Part shown: positions 8,302-16,553 of the stretch, piece by piece
How positions within the stretch are numbered: the first letter of the stretch is position 1
How the letters are laid out: every line of letters begins with the position of its first letter
From: Tildeniella nuda ZEHNDER 1965/U140
GTDB taxonomy: Bacteria > Cyanobacteriota > Cyanobacteriia > Leptolyngbyales > Leptolyngbyaceae
NCBI GenBank assembly: GCA_019358895.1
Contig: JAHHIG010000001.1
Span: forward strand, 186,001-250,000
Reading direction: 5' to 3'
Length of the DNA stretch: 64,000 nt
Program-made: the position numbers and the translations under genes
The notes under the pieces: generated by a model
Databases searched by the model: none
What the model was told of the DNA's origin: nothing
Seen by the model: the letters and a program-made list of their open reading frames with translations, nothing else

Positions 8302-8661
8302 TTAAGGACTGTTCTCTAAATCCATGACGGTTTTGCTGCGAAGCATTCCTGCGATCGCGACAGCTTCGTCTGCGGTGAACTCCAGACCAGCTTGAAAACC
8401 AATCAGCGTTTTAGTTCTGATCATCACTTTTCCCCACGCTCCACGCTCATTAAAGCGCCGCTCTTCGCAGATAATCCAATCGTCATGCCCTCGATAGTTT
8501 TGATTTGCCAGGGTTTGTACGGCAAACTCTAGTTCTGGCGTAATTTTGCATTCATGATTCATTAACGGCTCAAAGCCATCCCGCCATTTTTCCTCTGCTC
8601 TACGTTGCTCTTCTTCAGCCTGACGGCGCATTCGATCGAGCGGATCTTCCACAGTACACAC
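8302..8661 (-). CDS. Hypothetical protein, 119 aa
   Basis: I do not recognise a named family. The product starts with a charged helix rich in Arg, Glu and Gln (DRMRRQAEEEQRRAEEKWRDG, about residues 9-29). A compact mixed region follows with WIICEERRFNERGAWGKVMIRTK and FTADEAVAIAGMLRSK. It lies 15 nt behind the coiled-coil gene at 8677-8976 on the same strand, so the two are probably co-transcribed. Typical codon use and CGATCG sites mark it as resident. No membrane segment or signal peptide is visible. Confidence 0.65.
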   Translation of the reverse strand: MCTVEDPLDRMRRQAEEEQRRAEEKWRDGFEPLMNHECKITPELEFAVQTLANQNYRGHDDWIICEERRFNERGAWGKVMIRTKTLIGFQAGLEFTADEAVAIAGMLRSKTVMDLENSP

Positions 8662-8676
8662 TCCTAAGTGATCGCC

Positions 8677-8976
8677 CTAACCCTTTGCTTCCAGCAATTG
8701 TTCCACAATGCGAGACAGTCGAGCCACGCCTTCAGCCTGCTGCTGGCTAATTTTAGACTGCTCTCTCACCGTCTCTTTAATTTCTGCCATGTCAGCTCTA
8801 AATTCAGTCATCCCATCCGTGAGGTGACCAATCTGAACGCTCTGCGCTTTTATGGCATCTTTAATTTCTGCCATGTCGGCTCTAAATTCAGTGGTGCTCT
8901 CAGTCAACCTGCCGATCTGCTCGGTGATGCTTTCGAGGCGGTGGTCAACGGTGTCGAGGCGTTGTTCTGTTGTCAT
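8677..8976 (-). CDS. Small coiled-coil protein with internal repeat
   Basis: The 99-residue product is predicted helical throughout, with heptad-like spacing. A segment of about 30 residues is repeated: IGRLTESTTEFRADMAEIKD near residues 21-40 and IGHLTDGMTEFRADMAEIKE near residues 49-68. The duplication is also visible in the DNA at 8768-8815 and 8857-8898. Such short coiled-coil proteins are common in cyanobacteria next to Uma2 or other small genes, but function is unknown. It would form the first gene of a two-gene unit with 8302-8661. Confidence 0.65.
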   Translation of the reverse strand: MTTEQRLDTVDHRLESITEQIGRLTESTTEFRADMAEIKDAIKAQSVQIGHLTDGMTEFRADMAEIKETVREQSKISQQQAEGVARLSRIVEQLLEAKG

Positions 8977-9030
8977 GGCAGGCTCAGGTTTGGCGATCGC
9001 TCGCAGCCTGATTTATTCTACAGGAATTGC

Positions 9031-9185
<155 letters not shown>

Positions 9186-9270
9186 ACTCAAATTTGCCAC
9201 TCAAGAGCTATGGCTGAGGCTCTTCGTCATGCGACAGTAGGAACGCACAGAGAAGGGCTGAACGTGAGCT

Positions 9271-10875
9271 ATGACCTTGTTCAATAAACCATCGGGTGGG
9301 TTTGCCTCCTGGTTCAAGATTGGTCTAATAGGGCTGCTGGTGCTGTCTTTGGCGTTACGCTTTTGGGGCTTGGGGCGGTTTAACAGTCTGGTCTTTGACG
9401 AGGTTTACTATGTCAAATTTGCCCACGACTATCTGACTCAAACGCCACTCTTTGATGGACATCCGCCGCTGAGCAAATATTTGATTGCGATCGGCATTTG
9501 GCTAGGCAATCAGTTGCCGATCGGTCACGATACGGTGAACAAACTCGCAGGTGCCGAATACACGACATGGAGCTACCGCTGGCTGAATGCGCTGACGGGT
9601 GCCTTCATTCCTCTGGTTGTGGCGGGCATTGCCTATCAGTTGAGCCATCGCCGTAGCTATGCCTTCCTTGCCGGACTGTTTGCGGCGCTGGATGGCTTGT
9701 TTTTAGTCGAGTCACGCTACGCGCTCAATAACGTTTACCTGGTCATCTTCGGGTTACTGGGGTTGTGGTGTTTTTTGCTGGCTTTGGAGGCGCGATCGCT
9801 CTGGCGTAGCATTTATTTGATTGGTTCAGGCATCTTCTTTGGCGCTTCCGCCTCGATCAAGTGGAATGGACTCTGGTTTCTTTTTGGTGCCTATGGGTTG
9901 TGGGTCGTCGCTTGGCTGCTCCGCTGGCTTCAAGCTCGATTCCCAACTAATGCTGAGTTGGCTTTAATGAATTCTGCAACCGGGTTGGGACAAGTCCCAA
10001 CTAATGCTGAGTTGGCTTTAATGAATTCTGCAACCGGGTTGGGACAAGCGAAGGAAAGCCGCAGCCCACTACAAAACTTGACGCGGTTAGCGCCCTGGCA
10101 AATTGCGTTGAATCTAGGCGTTGTGCCAGCGGTGTTCTATCGCCTGATCTGGATTCCTCACTTGAAGTTCAATACGACAGCTAGCTTTTGGGCACTGCAA
10201 CAACAAATCTTGAACTATCACGAGCGGGTGCCAGATGGTCCTAAAGTGCATCCCTACTGCTCTGACTGGTATAGCTGGATTTTAATGCTGCGCCCGGTGG
10301 CGTACTACTACAAAGTCGAGTCACAGGGAGGTCCGCTGTTATCTACCGATCCGGCTGTAAAGGCTGGTAGCACGGTGATTTACGATGTGCACGCGATCGG
10401 CAACCCCATTCTTTGGTGGCTATCAACTCTGGCGATCGTGCTGGTGTTTGCTGTCTTGGCGCAACAGCTTTTGCGGTGGTTAACGATGCAATCTGCTGTA
10501 GCAGGATCTGCTGTAGCAGGACGGTCTGATGGCGGACAGCCATACGACGATCGTCCCCACGCGCTAAATACATCTGAAATCTGGTTGGCACTTTTTCTAG
10601 GCGTAAATTATGCTGCCAACTTGCTGCCCTGGGTACGGGTGACACGCTGCACGTTTTTGTATCACTACATGGGTGCGTCGGTGTTTGCTTCAATGGCGAT
10701 CGCCTGGTTGGTCGATCGCTGGCTTCATAGCAGCAAGCCCAACCTGCGAACGTTCGGGGTTGTCATCATTGTGCTGATTGTCCTGGCGTTCATCTTCTGG
10801 CTACCCATTTACTTAGGGTTGCCCCTTTCATCATGGGAGTTTCAAGGACGAATGTGGCTACGATCGTGGGTGTGA
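9271..10875 (+). CDS. PMT-type (GT39-like) phospholipid-dependent mannosyltransferase
   Basis: This is a polytopic membrane glycosyltransferase resembling protein O-mannosyltransferases, which take sugar from a polyprenyl phosphate. The 534-residue product opens with a membrane helix. It then carries the acidic motif region FDEVYYVKFAHDYLTQTP and HPPLSKYLIAIGIWLGNQLP (residues 40-80), the conserved catalytic Asp/Glu and HPP signature of this family. About eleven hydrophobic segments follow, and the C-terminal part (PWVRVTRCTFLYHYMGASVF) is typical. Two tandem repeats interrupt it in frame: an 18-residue unit twice near residues 224-260 and a 5-residue unit twice near 408-417. Both fall in loops between helices. 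Start ATG 9271 follows a repeat tract. A role in protein or cell-surface glycosylation is inferred. Confidence 0.88.
   Translation: MTLFNKPSGGFASWFKIGLIGLLVLSLALRFWGLGRFNSLVFDEVYYVKFAHDYLTQTPLFDGHPPLSKYLIAIGIWLGNQLPIGHDTVNKLAGAEYTTWSYRWLNALTGAFIPLVVAGIAYQLSHRRSYAFLAGLFAALDGLFLVESRYALNNVYLVIFGLLGLWCFLLALEARSLWRSIYLIGSGIFFGASASIKWNGLWFLFGAYGLWVVAWLLRWLQARFPTNAELALMNSATGLGQVPTNAELALMNSATGLGQAKESRSPLQNLTRLAPWQIALNLGVVPAVFYRLIWIPHLKFNTTASFWALQQQILNYHERVPDGPKVHPYCSDWYSWILMLRPVAYYYKVESQGGPLLSTDPAVKAGSTVIYDVHAIGNPILWWLSTLAIVLVFAVLAQQLLRWLTMQSAVAGSAVAGRSDGGQPYDDRPHALNTSEIWLALFLGVNYAANLLPWVRVTRCTFLYHYMGASVFASMAIAWLVDRWLHSSKPNLRTFGVVIIVLIVLAFIFWLPIYLGLPLSSWEFQGRMWLRSWV
9941..10048 (+). repeat. 54-bp direct repeat, two copies, inside the PMT gene
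   Basis: Copies at 9941-9994 and 9995-10048 appear identical base for base over 54 nt. Each unit starts TCCCAAC and carries GTTGGGA near its 3' end, a 7-bp inverted pair, so the unit itself looks like a small mobile palindromic element. The length, a multiple of three without stops, keeps the gene open and adds 36 residues (PTNAELALMNSATGLGQ twice). Confidence 0.9.
10491..10520 (+). repeat. 15-bp tandem repeat in the PMT gene
   Basis: ATCTGCTGTAGCAGG occurs twice head to tail, encoding SAVAG twice. Each unit contains the near-palindrome CTGCTGTAGCAG. The following bases (GACGGTCTGATGGCGGAC) also look like intergenic repeat sequence, so a slightly longer insert in this loop is likely. Confidence 0.75.
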
Positions 10876-10924
10876 AGCAACAGTCGTGAAACACAACAGG
10901 CGATCGACTGCATCACGCGTCTGG

Positions 10925-12502
10925 TTAAGCAATCATGATCGATTCAAAATCCTGCAATTTGGTCGCCTCTAGCACATAGCTTTGACCATAGATGCGAGGG
11001 AGTTTTCCGGTTGTTGTCAGCACCTGTCTGACTTCGGCGTTGGTGATGCTTGCCAGGGCGCGATCGCTTGCCAGCGCAATCCCAGCCGCAATGCCTACGC
11101 CATGCCCCACTGCTGTATTGAACTCTACAATTCTGCCTGCTGCACAGGCGTAGCCATCAAAGCCCGACGCTGGGCTAACGACTGCCAGATTGGGCACCGC
11201 TTGAAGCAACGCATGACGAATGCCAATGTTAAACAGCGGCGGATGGTGAAACGAAATGCTGCTCATACCTTTTGCCAGTGCTTTGTTGCCCAATCCCGTA
11301 ATGCCACCCCGCACATCCAGGTAATAGCCAAAGGTGCCGATCGCGCTGCTTTCCGGTACACCCCCAAACAGCATCTGAGCACCGCTCAAGGGGTCTACTG
11401 CGCCTTGAACATTACCAGCATGACGGATATAAAGCTCTGATGCTGCCTTCACCGCTGTCGCGCCAAAGCTTTTCAGCCACTGGGTCACAAAGCCGATTTC
11501 CTCCAGCATCGCAGGCGTAGGTTTGGCAGCACCCCGCGCCAGCGCCTCCGCTTGAGCACCCGTCACATAAAACATGAGCGCATTCCAGGAAAGGCGACCA
11601 CCTGGCAGTATGGCGATGTTTGCCTGATCCAGCAACACGCCACTAGCAGCCAAAAACATTTTCTTGCCACGAAAGGCGTGATACGTCACAGATAAGGCTC
11701 GACTGCGGATATCGATGTGGTCTTGCCCCACGTACATCGTGCGAAGATTGCCCTTCTCATCCACAAAGCTTTTGCGGATCTGGTCGATCAGCATGGGATC
11801 AGAGCCAGCCGCGATCGCAAGATAACGTTGTGCCTCCGCATCGTTGCGATTAGTGAACCGTTTGAGGTAGTTCAACTCAATCTCTTTGAGACGCTGAACG
11901 CTCAAGCCCTGGCTTTCAAACACCAGCGTCACAGGCAATTCTGATTCTGGCAAGTCAAACGTAGCAAAGCCCTGTAGCTTCTTCACGCCAGCCATTTGAG
12001 CCAGCTCGGCATTGACGCTAGAGTCGATAAACTGCTTGCCCAGAAACGTATTGCCCGTTGCAAGTTGAATGCCTTTCAGGTTCTTACCGTCTTTGAGCAC
12101 CGACTGAATTTGTACGCGGCTAATAATGTCAGCACCGATCTCACTCAACATGGCACGCAGCGCCGCATCGGCTTTGCGCGGATCAAGCCCAATTTGCAAC
12201 ACGCCCGATCGCTGCAAAAACTCTTGATAGATTGCAGACGGGGCACCAAAGGTCGGCAATCCGTAAGCTTGACGAATGTCAGCTGATAGTGTGCAGCGAT
12301 CGAGGTACGCCAAGCCTCCGCGCACCAGATGTCCGCCAACGCCCTCCTGAGAATTGCCCTTGAACATCAGTAGCGATCGCGGTGCTTTACCTGTGCGGCG
12401 ACGATATTCTCTGGCAGCACTGACTAGCGCCAGTACACCGGGCACTTCATCACCAAAGCCAATCACATCATAGGAGCGGGGCGGTTGTGTAGCGGCTGTC
12501 AT
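10925..12502 (-). CDS. FAD-dependent oxidoreductase
   Basis: The 525-residue product belongs to the FAD_oxidored-type flavoproteins. The N-terminal dinucleotide site is YDVIGFGDEVPGVLALVSAA (residues 10-29), where the usual GxGxxG is altered to GFGDEVPG. Later segments (GNSQEGVGGHLVRGGLAYLD; FIDSSVNAELAQMAGV; VSPASGFDGYACAAGRIVEFNTAVGHGVGIAAGIALASDR) fit flavin binding and the C-terminal FAD-closing motif. Length is usual for the family. The substrate cannot be told from sequence. It is convergent with the PMT gene and stands alone. The leader before ATG 12502 is short; a palindrome at 12654-12686 lies upstream. Confidence 0.8.
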   Translation of the reverse strand: MTAATQPPRSYDVIGFGDEVPGVLALVSAAREYRRRTGKAPRSLLMFKGNSQEGVGGHLVRGGLAYLDRCTLSADIRQAYGLPTFGAPSAIYQEFLQRSGVLQIGLDPRKADAALRAMLSEIGADIISRVQIQSVLKDGKNLKGIQLATGNTFLGKQFIDSSVNAELAQMAGVKKLQGFATFDLPESELPVTLVFESQGLSVQRLKEIELNYLKRFTNRNDAEAQRYLAIAAGSDPMLIDQIRKSFVDEKGNLRTMYVGQDHIDIRSRALSVTYHAFRGKKMFLAASGVLLDQANIAILPGGRLSWNALMFYVTGAQAEALARGAAKPTPAMLEEIGFVTQWLKSFGATAVKAASELYIRHAGNVQGAVDPLSGAQMLFGGVPESSAIGTFGYYLDVRGGITGLGNKALAKGMSSISFHHPPLFNIGIRHALLQAVPNLAVVSPASGFDGYACAAGRIVEFNTAVGHGVGIAAGIALASDRALASITNAEVRQVLTTTGKLPRIYGQSYVLEATKLQDFESIMIA

Positions 12503-12653
12503 AGTCTTGCCAGAAGAGACGATACTTTAGGACACAAAGAATAACCGATGTCTTTCGGAAAGCGCTGAATTCGCTTCCTTTTTTTTCGCTAGTTATGCTT
12601 CACATATAGCAGTCCTAAATCATTTGTGAGCAAGACTTAATCATTTAGCGGTC

Positions 12654-12686
12654 AGCCGTCAGCGATCAGCTTTTTTACTGACGGCT
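12654..12686. repeat. Hairpin AGCCGTCAG/CTGACGGCT
   Basis: A 9-bp perfect stem (12654-12662, 12678-12686) encloses AGCGATCAGC and a T6 run. It lies in the 300-base gap between the divergent FAD oxidoreductase and Uma2 genes, so it is unlikely to be a gene's terminator. It resembles the dispersed CAGCGATCAG-type repeats of cyanobacteria. Confidence 0.55.
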
Positions 12687-12803
12687 GATCGCTCGTACCA
12701 GTGTGATCCTCATCATTCAAATAGGATCGCTATAGAAGTTAGATACAATGCCGTTGAAACCACTCTATTACAATGGCTGTAAGACAAGCCAAGAGAGATT
12801 GTT

Positions 12804-13382
12804 ATGACGAAAGCGGCGATCGGGCAACGACTCACCTTTGAGGCATACCTGAACCACGACGATGGTACAGACACTCACTATGAACTGGTCGCAGGAGAAC
12901 TGGCTGAGATGCCTCCAGAAAGTCGTTTGAATTCGCAGATCTCGTTTTTTCTGGCGCTTGAATTAGCGAAACTTATACCCAGCGATCACATTTGCCATAA
13001 AGATACCGAAATTGAAGTCACTGGCGTACAGGCACAAGTCCGGCTCCCTGACCTAATGGTGCTATCAGAAGAGCTAGCGGTAATGTTAGGCGATCGACGC
13101 GGAACCATCACACGCGAGATGCCGCCGCCTGTGCTAGTGGTTGAAGTGGTGTCTCCTGGCAAAGCAAATGAAGAACGAGACTACCGCTACAAACGCTCTG
13201 AATATGCCGCTAGAGGAATCTCTGAGTACTGGATTGTTGACCCACAGCAAGCGAAAGTAAGCGTTCTCACACTGGTTGCTGGATTTTATGAAGCAGAAGA
13301 GTATACGGGTGCAGCGATCGTTCAGTCCCAATTTGAAGCACTCGTGTTAACGGCTGACCAAGTGTTGCGATCGCACAAATAA
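12804..13382 (+). CDS. Uma2 family endonuclease-like protein (DUF820)
   Basis: The 192-residue product has the Uma2/DUF820 restriction-like fold very abundant in cyanobacteria. The PD-(D/E)XK pattern is intact: LPDLMVL, then VLVVEVVSPGKANEERDYRYK with acidic and lysine residues, then SEYAARGISEYWIVDPQQ. The N-terminal part (LTFEAYLNHDDGTDTHYELVAGELAEMPP) is standard. Biological role of these proteins is not established; transposon-derived and regulatory roles have been suggested. AGAGAG precedes ATG 12804. It is a single-gene unit. A second paralogue lies at 55123-55686. Confidence 0.9.
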   Translation: MTKAAIGQRLTFEAYLNHDDGTDTHYELVAGELAEMPPESRLNSQISFFLALELAKLIPSDHICHKDTEIEVTGVQAQVRLPDLMVLSEELAVMLGDRRGTITREMPPPVLVVEVVSPGKANEERDYRYKRSEYAARGISEYWIVDPQQAKVSVLTLVAGFYEAEEYTGAAIVQSQFEALVLTADQVLRSHK

Positions 13383-13457
13383 GTTTGTCCTGCACGACGC
13401 TGCCGTAGGGCAAACATGGTCCAGTTTTTGTTCAAAATGAAACCGCTTTATCGTTCA

Positions 13458-15653
13458 TTACCAATGGCTGACGATGCTGCCCAACGCTGCGATGTCGAGA
13501 TGGTCAACTGCAAAGGCTCGACGCAGTAAATCGGTAGGTATGAACTCGTCGTATTTTTGCAGTTTGGGTGCTTCGTCCTCGCCTAGTAAATCGTCTGCAC
13601 TCATGCGACGATCGCCCAGAGATTTAATTTCGTGATACAGGCTAACGGTGCTGCACTTGCCCATATTGACAACGAGAAAGTAGGGCGATCGTCCTGAAAC
13701 GCCTTTAATTTTCAGTGCTTCTCGACAAGGGAGACGGAGGAAGCGTTCTAACGTGCGGACTGCGATCGTGCCTGCCCAGGGCAGAATACAGCAAGCGTTG
13801 CCTTCTAGGGGAAAGAGGTAGCTACTCTCTAAGCCTTCTTTTTGAGCGAGTTTACGAGCAGTGGCTAGTCGCGCTTTGGCACCGGGTTGGAGATAAGGGT
13901 ATGCAGTCTCTTCTAGTAGTGCCTGTCGCATTCGCTGAAGGACGCGGGTATGAATGTTGCCGCTGCTGCCGCGCCAGGAAACAGTAGAGGTGCCGATCGC
14001 GGGTTTGACCTGAAGCACCTTTCGACGGTTATTGACTTCGGTCACTTCCCAGATGCGTCCAGCCAGCGAGAGGCGATCGCCCACGGCAGGCGGCACAACC
14101 ACAGTCCCAAGCGCTACTCCGTCGCTCCAAACCGCGTATTCTTCGCTGTCGGGAAAAATGGCGTAGAACTTAAAGTTTTTCACAATGCGTTCTGCCGTCA
14201 TCCCTACAATGAGTCCGTTTTCCTTGGTGCGCTGAATGTGGTCTAGCTCGATCCAGTGGCGCAAGACCTGGCGAAAATCGTCTTGGGAGATGGCGCGAAA
14301 CGGCGGCAGTGTGAGGATGTGCTGTGCGAGGGCAGCGGGAGACAGTTCGCCTAGAGCAACCAGCGTACTCATGGTTTGCTGATAAAGCAGGCTAAACGGA
14401 TAGTGCAAGGGGGCGATCGGCTCGATCCACTTTTCTTCTAGATAGAGCTGAATGACTGCAATGCACTGGAGCAACTGCCAGGGAATCAGCTCTGGGAGCG
14501 ATTCGCCGCCTGTGGGTCGGTCTTCAGCACAGACAAACCGCATATCGGCTGGAGTGCCTCGCCGACCCGATCGCCCTAACCGTTGCAGAAAGCTGGCGAC
14601 CGATGGCGGTGCTTCGAGCTGAATCACGCGATCGAGTTGCCCCAAATCGATGCCCATCTCAAACGTGACGGTTGCTGCCGTTACCGTTGGACTGGTCGAG
14701 TCGCGCATCGCGTTTTCGGCGGCTTCCCGAAGCGGGGCGGCAATGCTGCCGTGGTGAACGTGATAAATGTCGGGAAACCCTTTGGCAGCAGCAATTTGCC
14801 GCAGTGAGGCAATGACAGTCTCTGTTTCAGACCGTCCGTTGGCAAAGATCAGGCACTTGCGAGACTGGCTCTGGTCGAACAAATGGCGCTGGTAGGGGCT
14901 GAAGGCTTTGTCCCGTATGTCGCCTCTTGCCCGCACGACAAGGCTGGAGGTGTAGAAGTGCTCTAGCGCCAGTTGAATGGTACGCGATGCTGCTGGCAGG
15001 TGGGGCGTTGTCACGGTACGGTTTGTCCCCGATCGCAACCAGTCTTCTGCCATGCCATAGTCGCCCAGCGTGGCTGATAGCCCAATGCGTCGCGGCTGGT
15101 TTTGCGTTAACTGAGCAAGCCTGGACAACTGACACAGAATCTGAGCACCGCGATCGGAGCCGATAAAGGCATGAATTTCGTCAATAATGACAAAGCGGAG
15201 GTCTCCAAATAGCCGATCGAGTTCGGTGTGTTTATTGATTAGCAGGCTTTCCAACGATTCGGGCGTGATTTGGAGAATGCCTTTGGGCTGCTTGAGTAAC
15301 TGGTTTTTGCGGCTTTGCACTACATCGCCATGCCATGCCCAAACGGGAATATCGGCTTGCTTGAGCAGGTCTGAAAGGCGATCGAATTGATCATTAATGA
15401 GCGCTTTAATCGGACCAATGTAGAGTGCGCCGACGCTGGTTGGCGGTTGCTCGTACAAGAGGGTCAGCACTGGCAGAAAGGCGGCTTCGGTTTTGCCCGA
15501 TGCAGTCCCCGCCGCAATGAGTAGGTGCGTGTCGGTTTCAAAGATTACGCGACAGGCTTCTATCTGCACCGGACGTAAATCTGCCCAGCCTTGGCTATAA
15601 ATGTATTCCTGGATAAAGGGAGCGAGACGGTAATAAGGAGCGGTCATATTCAC
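13458..15653 (-). CDS. Lhr-like DEAD/DEAH-box ATP-dependent helicase (BrxHI-like)
   Basis: This superfamily 2 helicase of 731 residues has Walker A AAGTASGKTEAAF (Lys54), Walker B DEIHAFIGSDRGAQ, motif III GLSATLGD and motif VI FLQRLGRSGRRG. They lie in the order and spacing of Lhr-type enzymes. A C-terminal region of about 330 residues follows the helicase core (WEVTEVNNRRKVLQVKPA). The family includes BrxHI of BREX systems and the helicase partner of DUF2791 ATPases in Ter-type stress loci. A DUF2791/BrxD-like ATPase lies 0.9 kb upstream on the same strand, supporting such a pairing. Start ATG 15653; MTAPYY at codon 3 is an alternative. DNA substrate and role are inferred. Confidence 0.88.
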   Translation of the reverse strand: MNMTAPYYRLAPFIQEYIYSQGWADLRPVQIEACRVIFETDTHLLIAAGTASGKTEAAFLPVLTLLYEQPPTSVGALYIGPIKALINDQFDRLSDLLKQADIPVWAWHGDVVQSRKNQLLKQPKGILQITPESLESLLINKHTELDRLFGDLRFVIIDEIHAFIGSDRGAQILCQLSRLAQLTQNQPRRIGLSATLGDYGMAEDWLRSGTNRTVTTPHLPAASRTIQLALEHFYTSSLVVRARGDIRDKAFSPYQRHLFDQSQSRKCLIFANGRSETETVIASLRQIAAAKGFPDIYHVHHGSIAAPLREAAENAMRDSTSPTVTAATVTFEMGIDLGQLDRVIQLEAPPSVASFLQRLGRSGRRGTPADMRFVCAEDRPTGGESLPELIPWQLLQCIAVIQLYLEEKWIEPIAPLHYPFSLLYQQTMSTLVALGELSPAALAQHILTLPPFRAISQDDFRQVLRHWIELDHIQRTKENGLIVGMTAERIVKNFKFYAIFPDSEEYAVWSDGVALGTVVVPPAVGDRLSLAGRIWEVTEVNNRRKVLQVKPAIGTSTVSWRGSSGNIHTRVLQRMRQALLEETAYPYLQPGAKARLATARKLAQKEGLESSYLFPLEGNACCILPWAGTIAVRTLERFLRLPCREALKIKGVSGRSPYFLVVNMGKCSTVSLYHEIKSLGDRRMSADDLLGEDEAPKLQKYDEFIPTDLLRRAFAVDHLDIAALGSIVSHW

Positions 15654-16054
15654 TGCAAACGGTTTCTGAAATCGTTAAGTTTGTGTTGTGAAACACAGGT
15701 TTAAACCGCGATCGCGGTGTGTCAAACCACGAAAATAATCGTTATATTCACCCACTAGAAGCCTGACTTCTAGCGTTTACGTTTCTCGCCTATTTCAGGT
15801 TTAATTAAAATTAGCATCTGCTTTAAGAAAGATTTTGCTCACGATGTAAGCTGTATAACATCACTCTTGATGTATATTAGTCTCCTGCCAATAGAGTTAG
15901 CCTTTTAAGGCAAAATGACATCAAAAGACTAATTTTTCTAGTTCCCACAAAATTTGGGTTGAGTGAGCGGTATACTCTACATTGAGTGTGCTTTTGGCAG
16001 TAGCAATCACTGCTTGCTAAACCGTTGTTCTTAGGTTTTTAGGAGAGTCGAATT
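15654..16054. promoter_or_regulatory. Divergent promoter region, helicase and glsB
   Basis: This 400-base gap is AT-rich relative to flanking genes. It contains the hairpin CTAGAAG/CTTCTAG (15755-15761 with 15767-15773). A strong ribosome site AGGAGAG (16041-16047) lies before glsB. I cannot place start sites with confidence. Confidence 0.5.
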
Positions 16055-16324
16055 ATGAACATTATTGCGTGGATCGTTTTAGGCTTGATTGCAGGTGCGA
16101 TCGCAAAGGCTATCTATCCTGGTACTCAGGGTGGTGGTCTTCTTGCAACGCTCGTTTTAGGCGTTGTGGGTGCCTTCATTGGTGGTACGTTGTTTACCTT
16201 GCTGACGACAGGAACGTTTGCTCTTGCTGCTCCAGGTTTCAGCATTGGCGGCATCGTTGTGGCAATCATCGGCGCGATCGTGGCTATCTTCCTGTGGGGC
16301 TTGATCACCCGCCGGGCTGCTTAG
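16055..16324 (+). CDS. GlsB/YeaQ/YmgE family stress-response membrane protein
   Basis: The 89-residue, almost wholly hydrophobic product has the family's three membrane helices: MNIIAWIVLGLIAGAIAKAI (1-20), a central GGLLATLVLGVVGAFIGGTLF (27-47) and FSIGGIVVAIIGAIVAIFLW (about 64-83). Glycine-rich packing is typical of transglycosylase-associated proteins, general-stress membrane proteins of unknown mechanism. A clear AGGAGAG site fixes ATG 16055. It is the only plus-strand gene between the Lhr-like helicase and the BrxD-like ATPase, so it interrupts that pair. Functional connection with them is not shown. Confidence 0.92.
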   Translation: MNIIAWIVLGLIAGAIAKAIYPGTQGGGLLATLVLGVVGAFIGGTLFTLLTTGTFALAAPGFSIGGIVVAIIGAIVAIFLWGLITRRAA

Positions 16325-16553
16325 ACAACTGTGTAGCGAAATGCGTAGGGGCGAAGCGTCTAGCGATCAGGTTCTGGCTTCTAAGGCAGAGCTGTAGCTC
16401 ATGACTTTGTCCCTATAGCTTATGGCTGTACTCGACTATTTTGCTTCATTTCGAAGTTTGGATCAGCGAAGACGGCAATCGTTACGATAGTGGGCTGTTG
16501 CAGCAGGCACGATGTCTGCGCAACGCTCTCACCGTTTTTAGTTTGACCCACTC

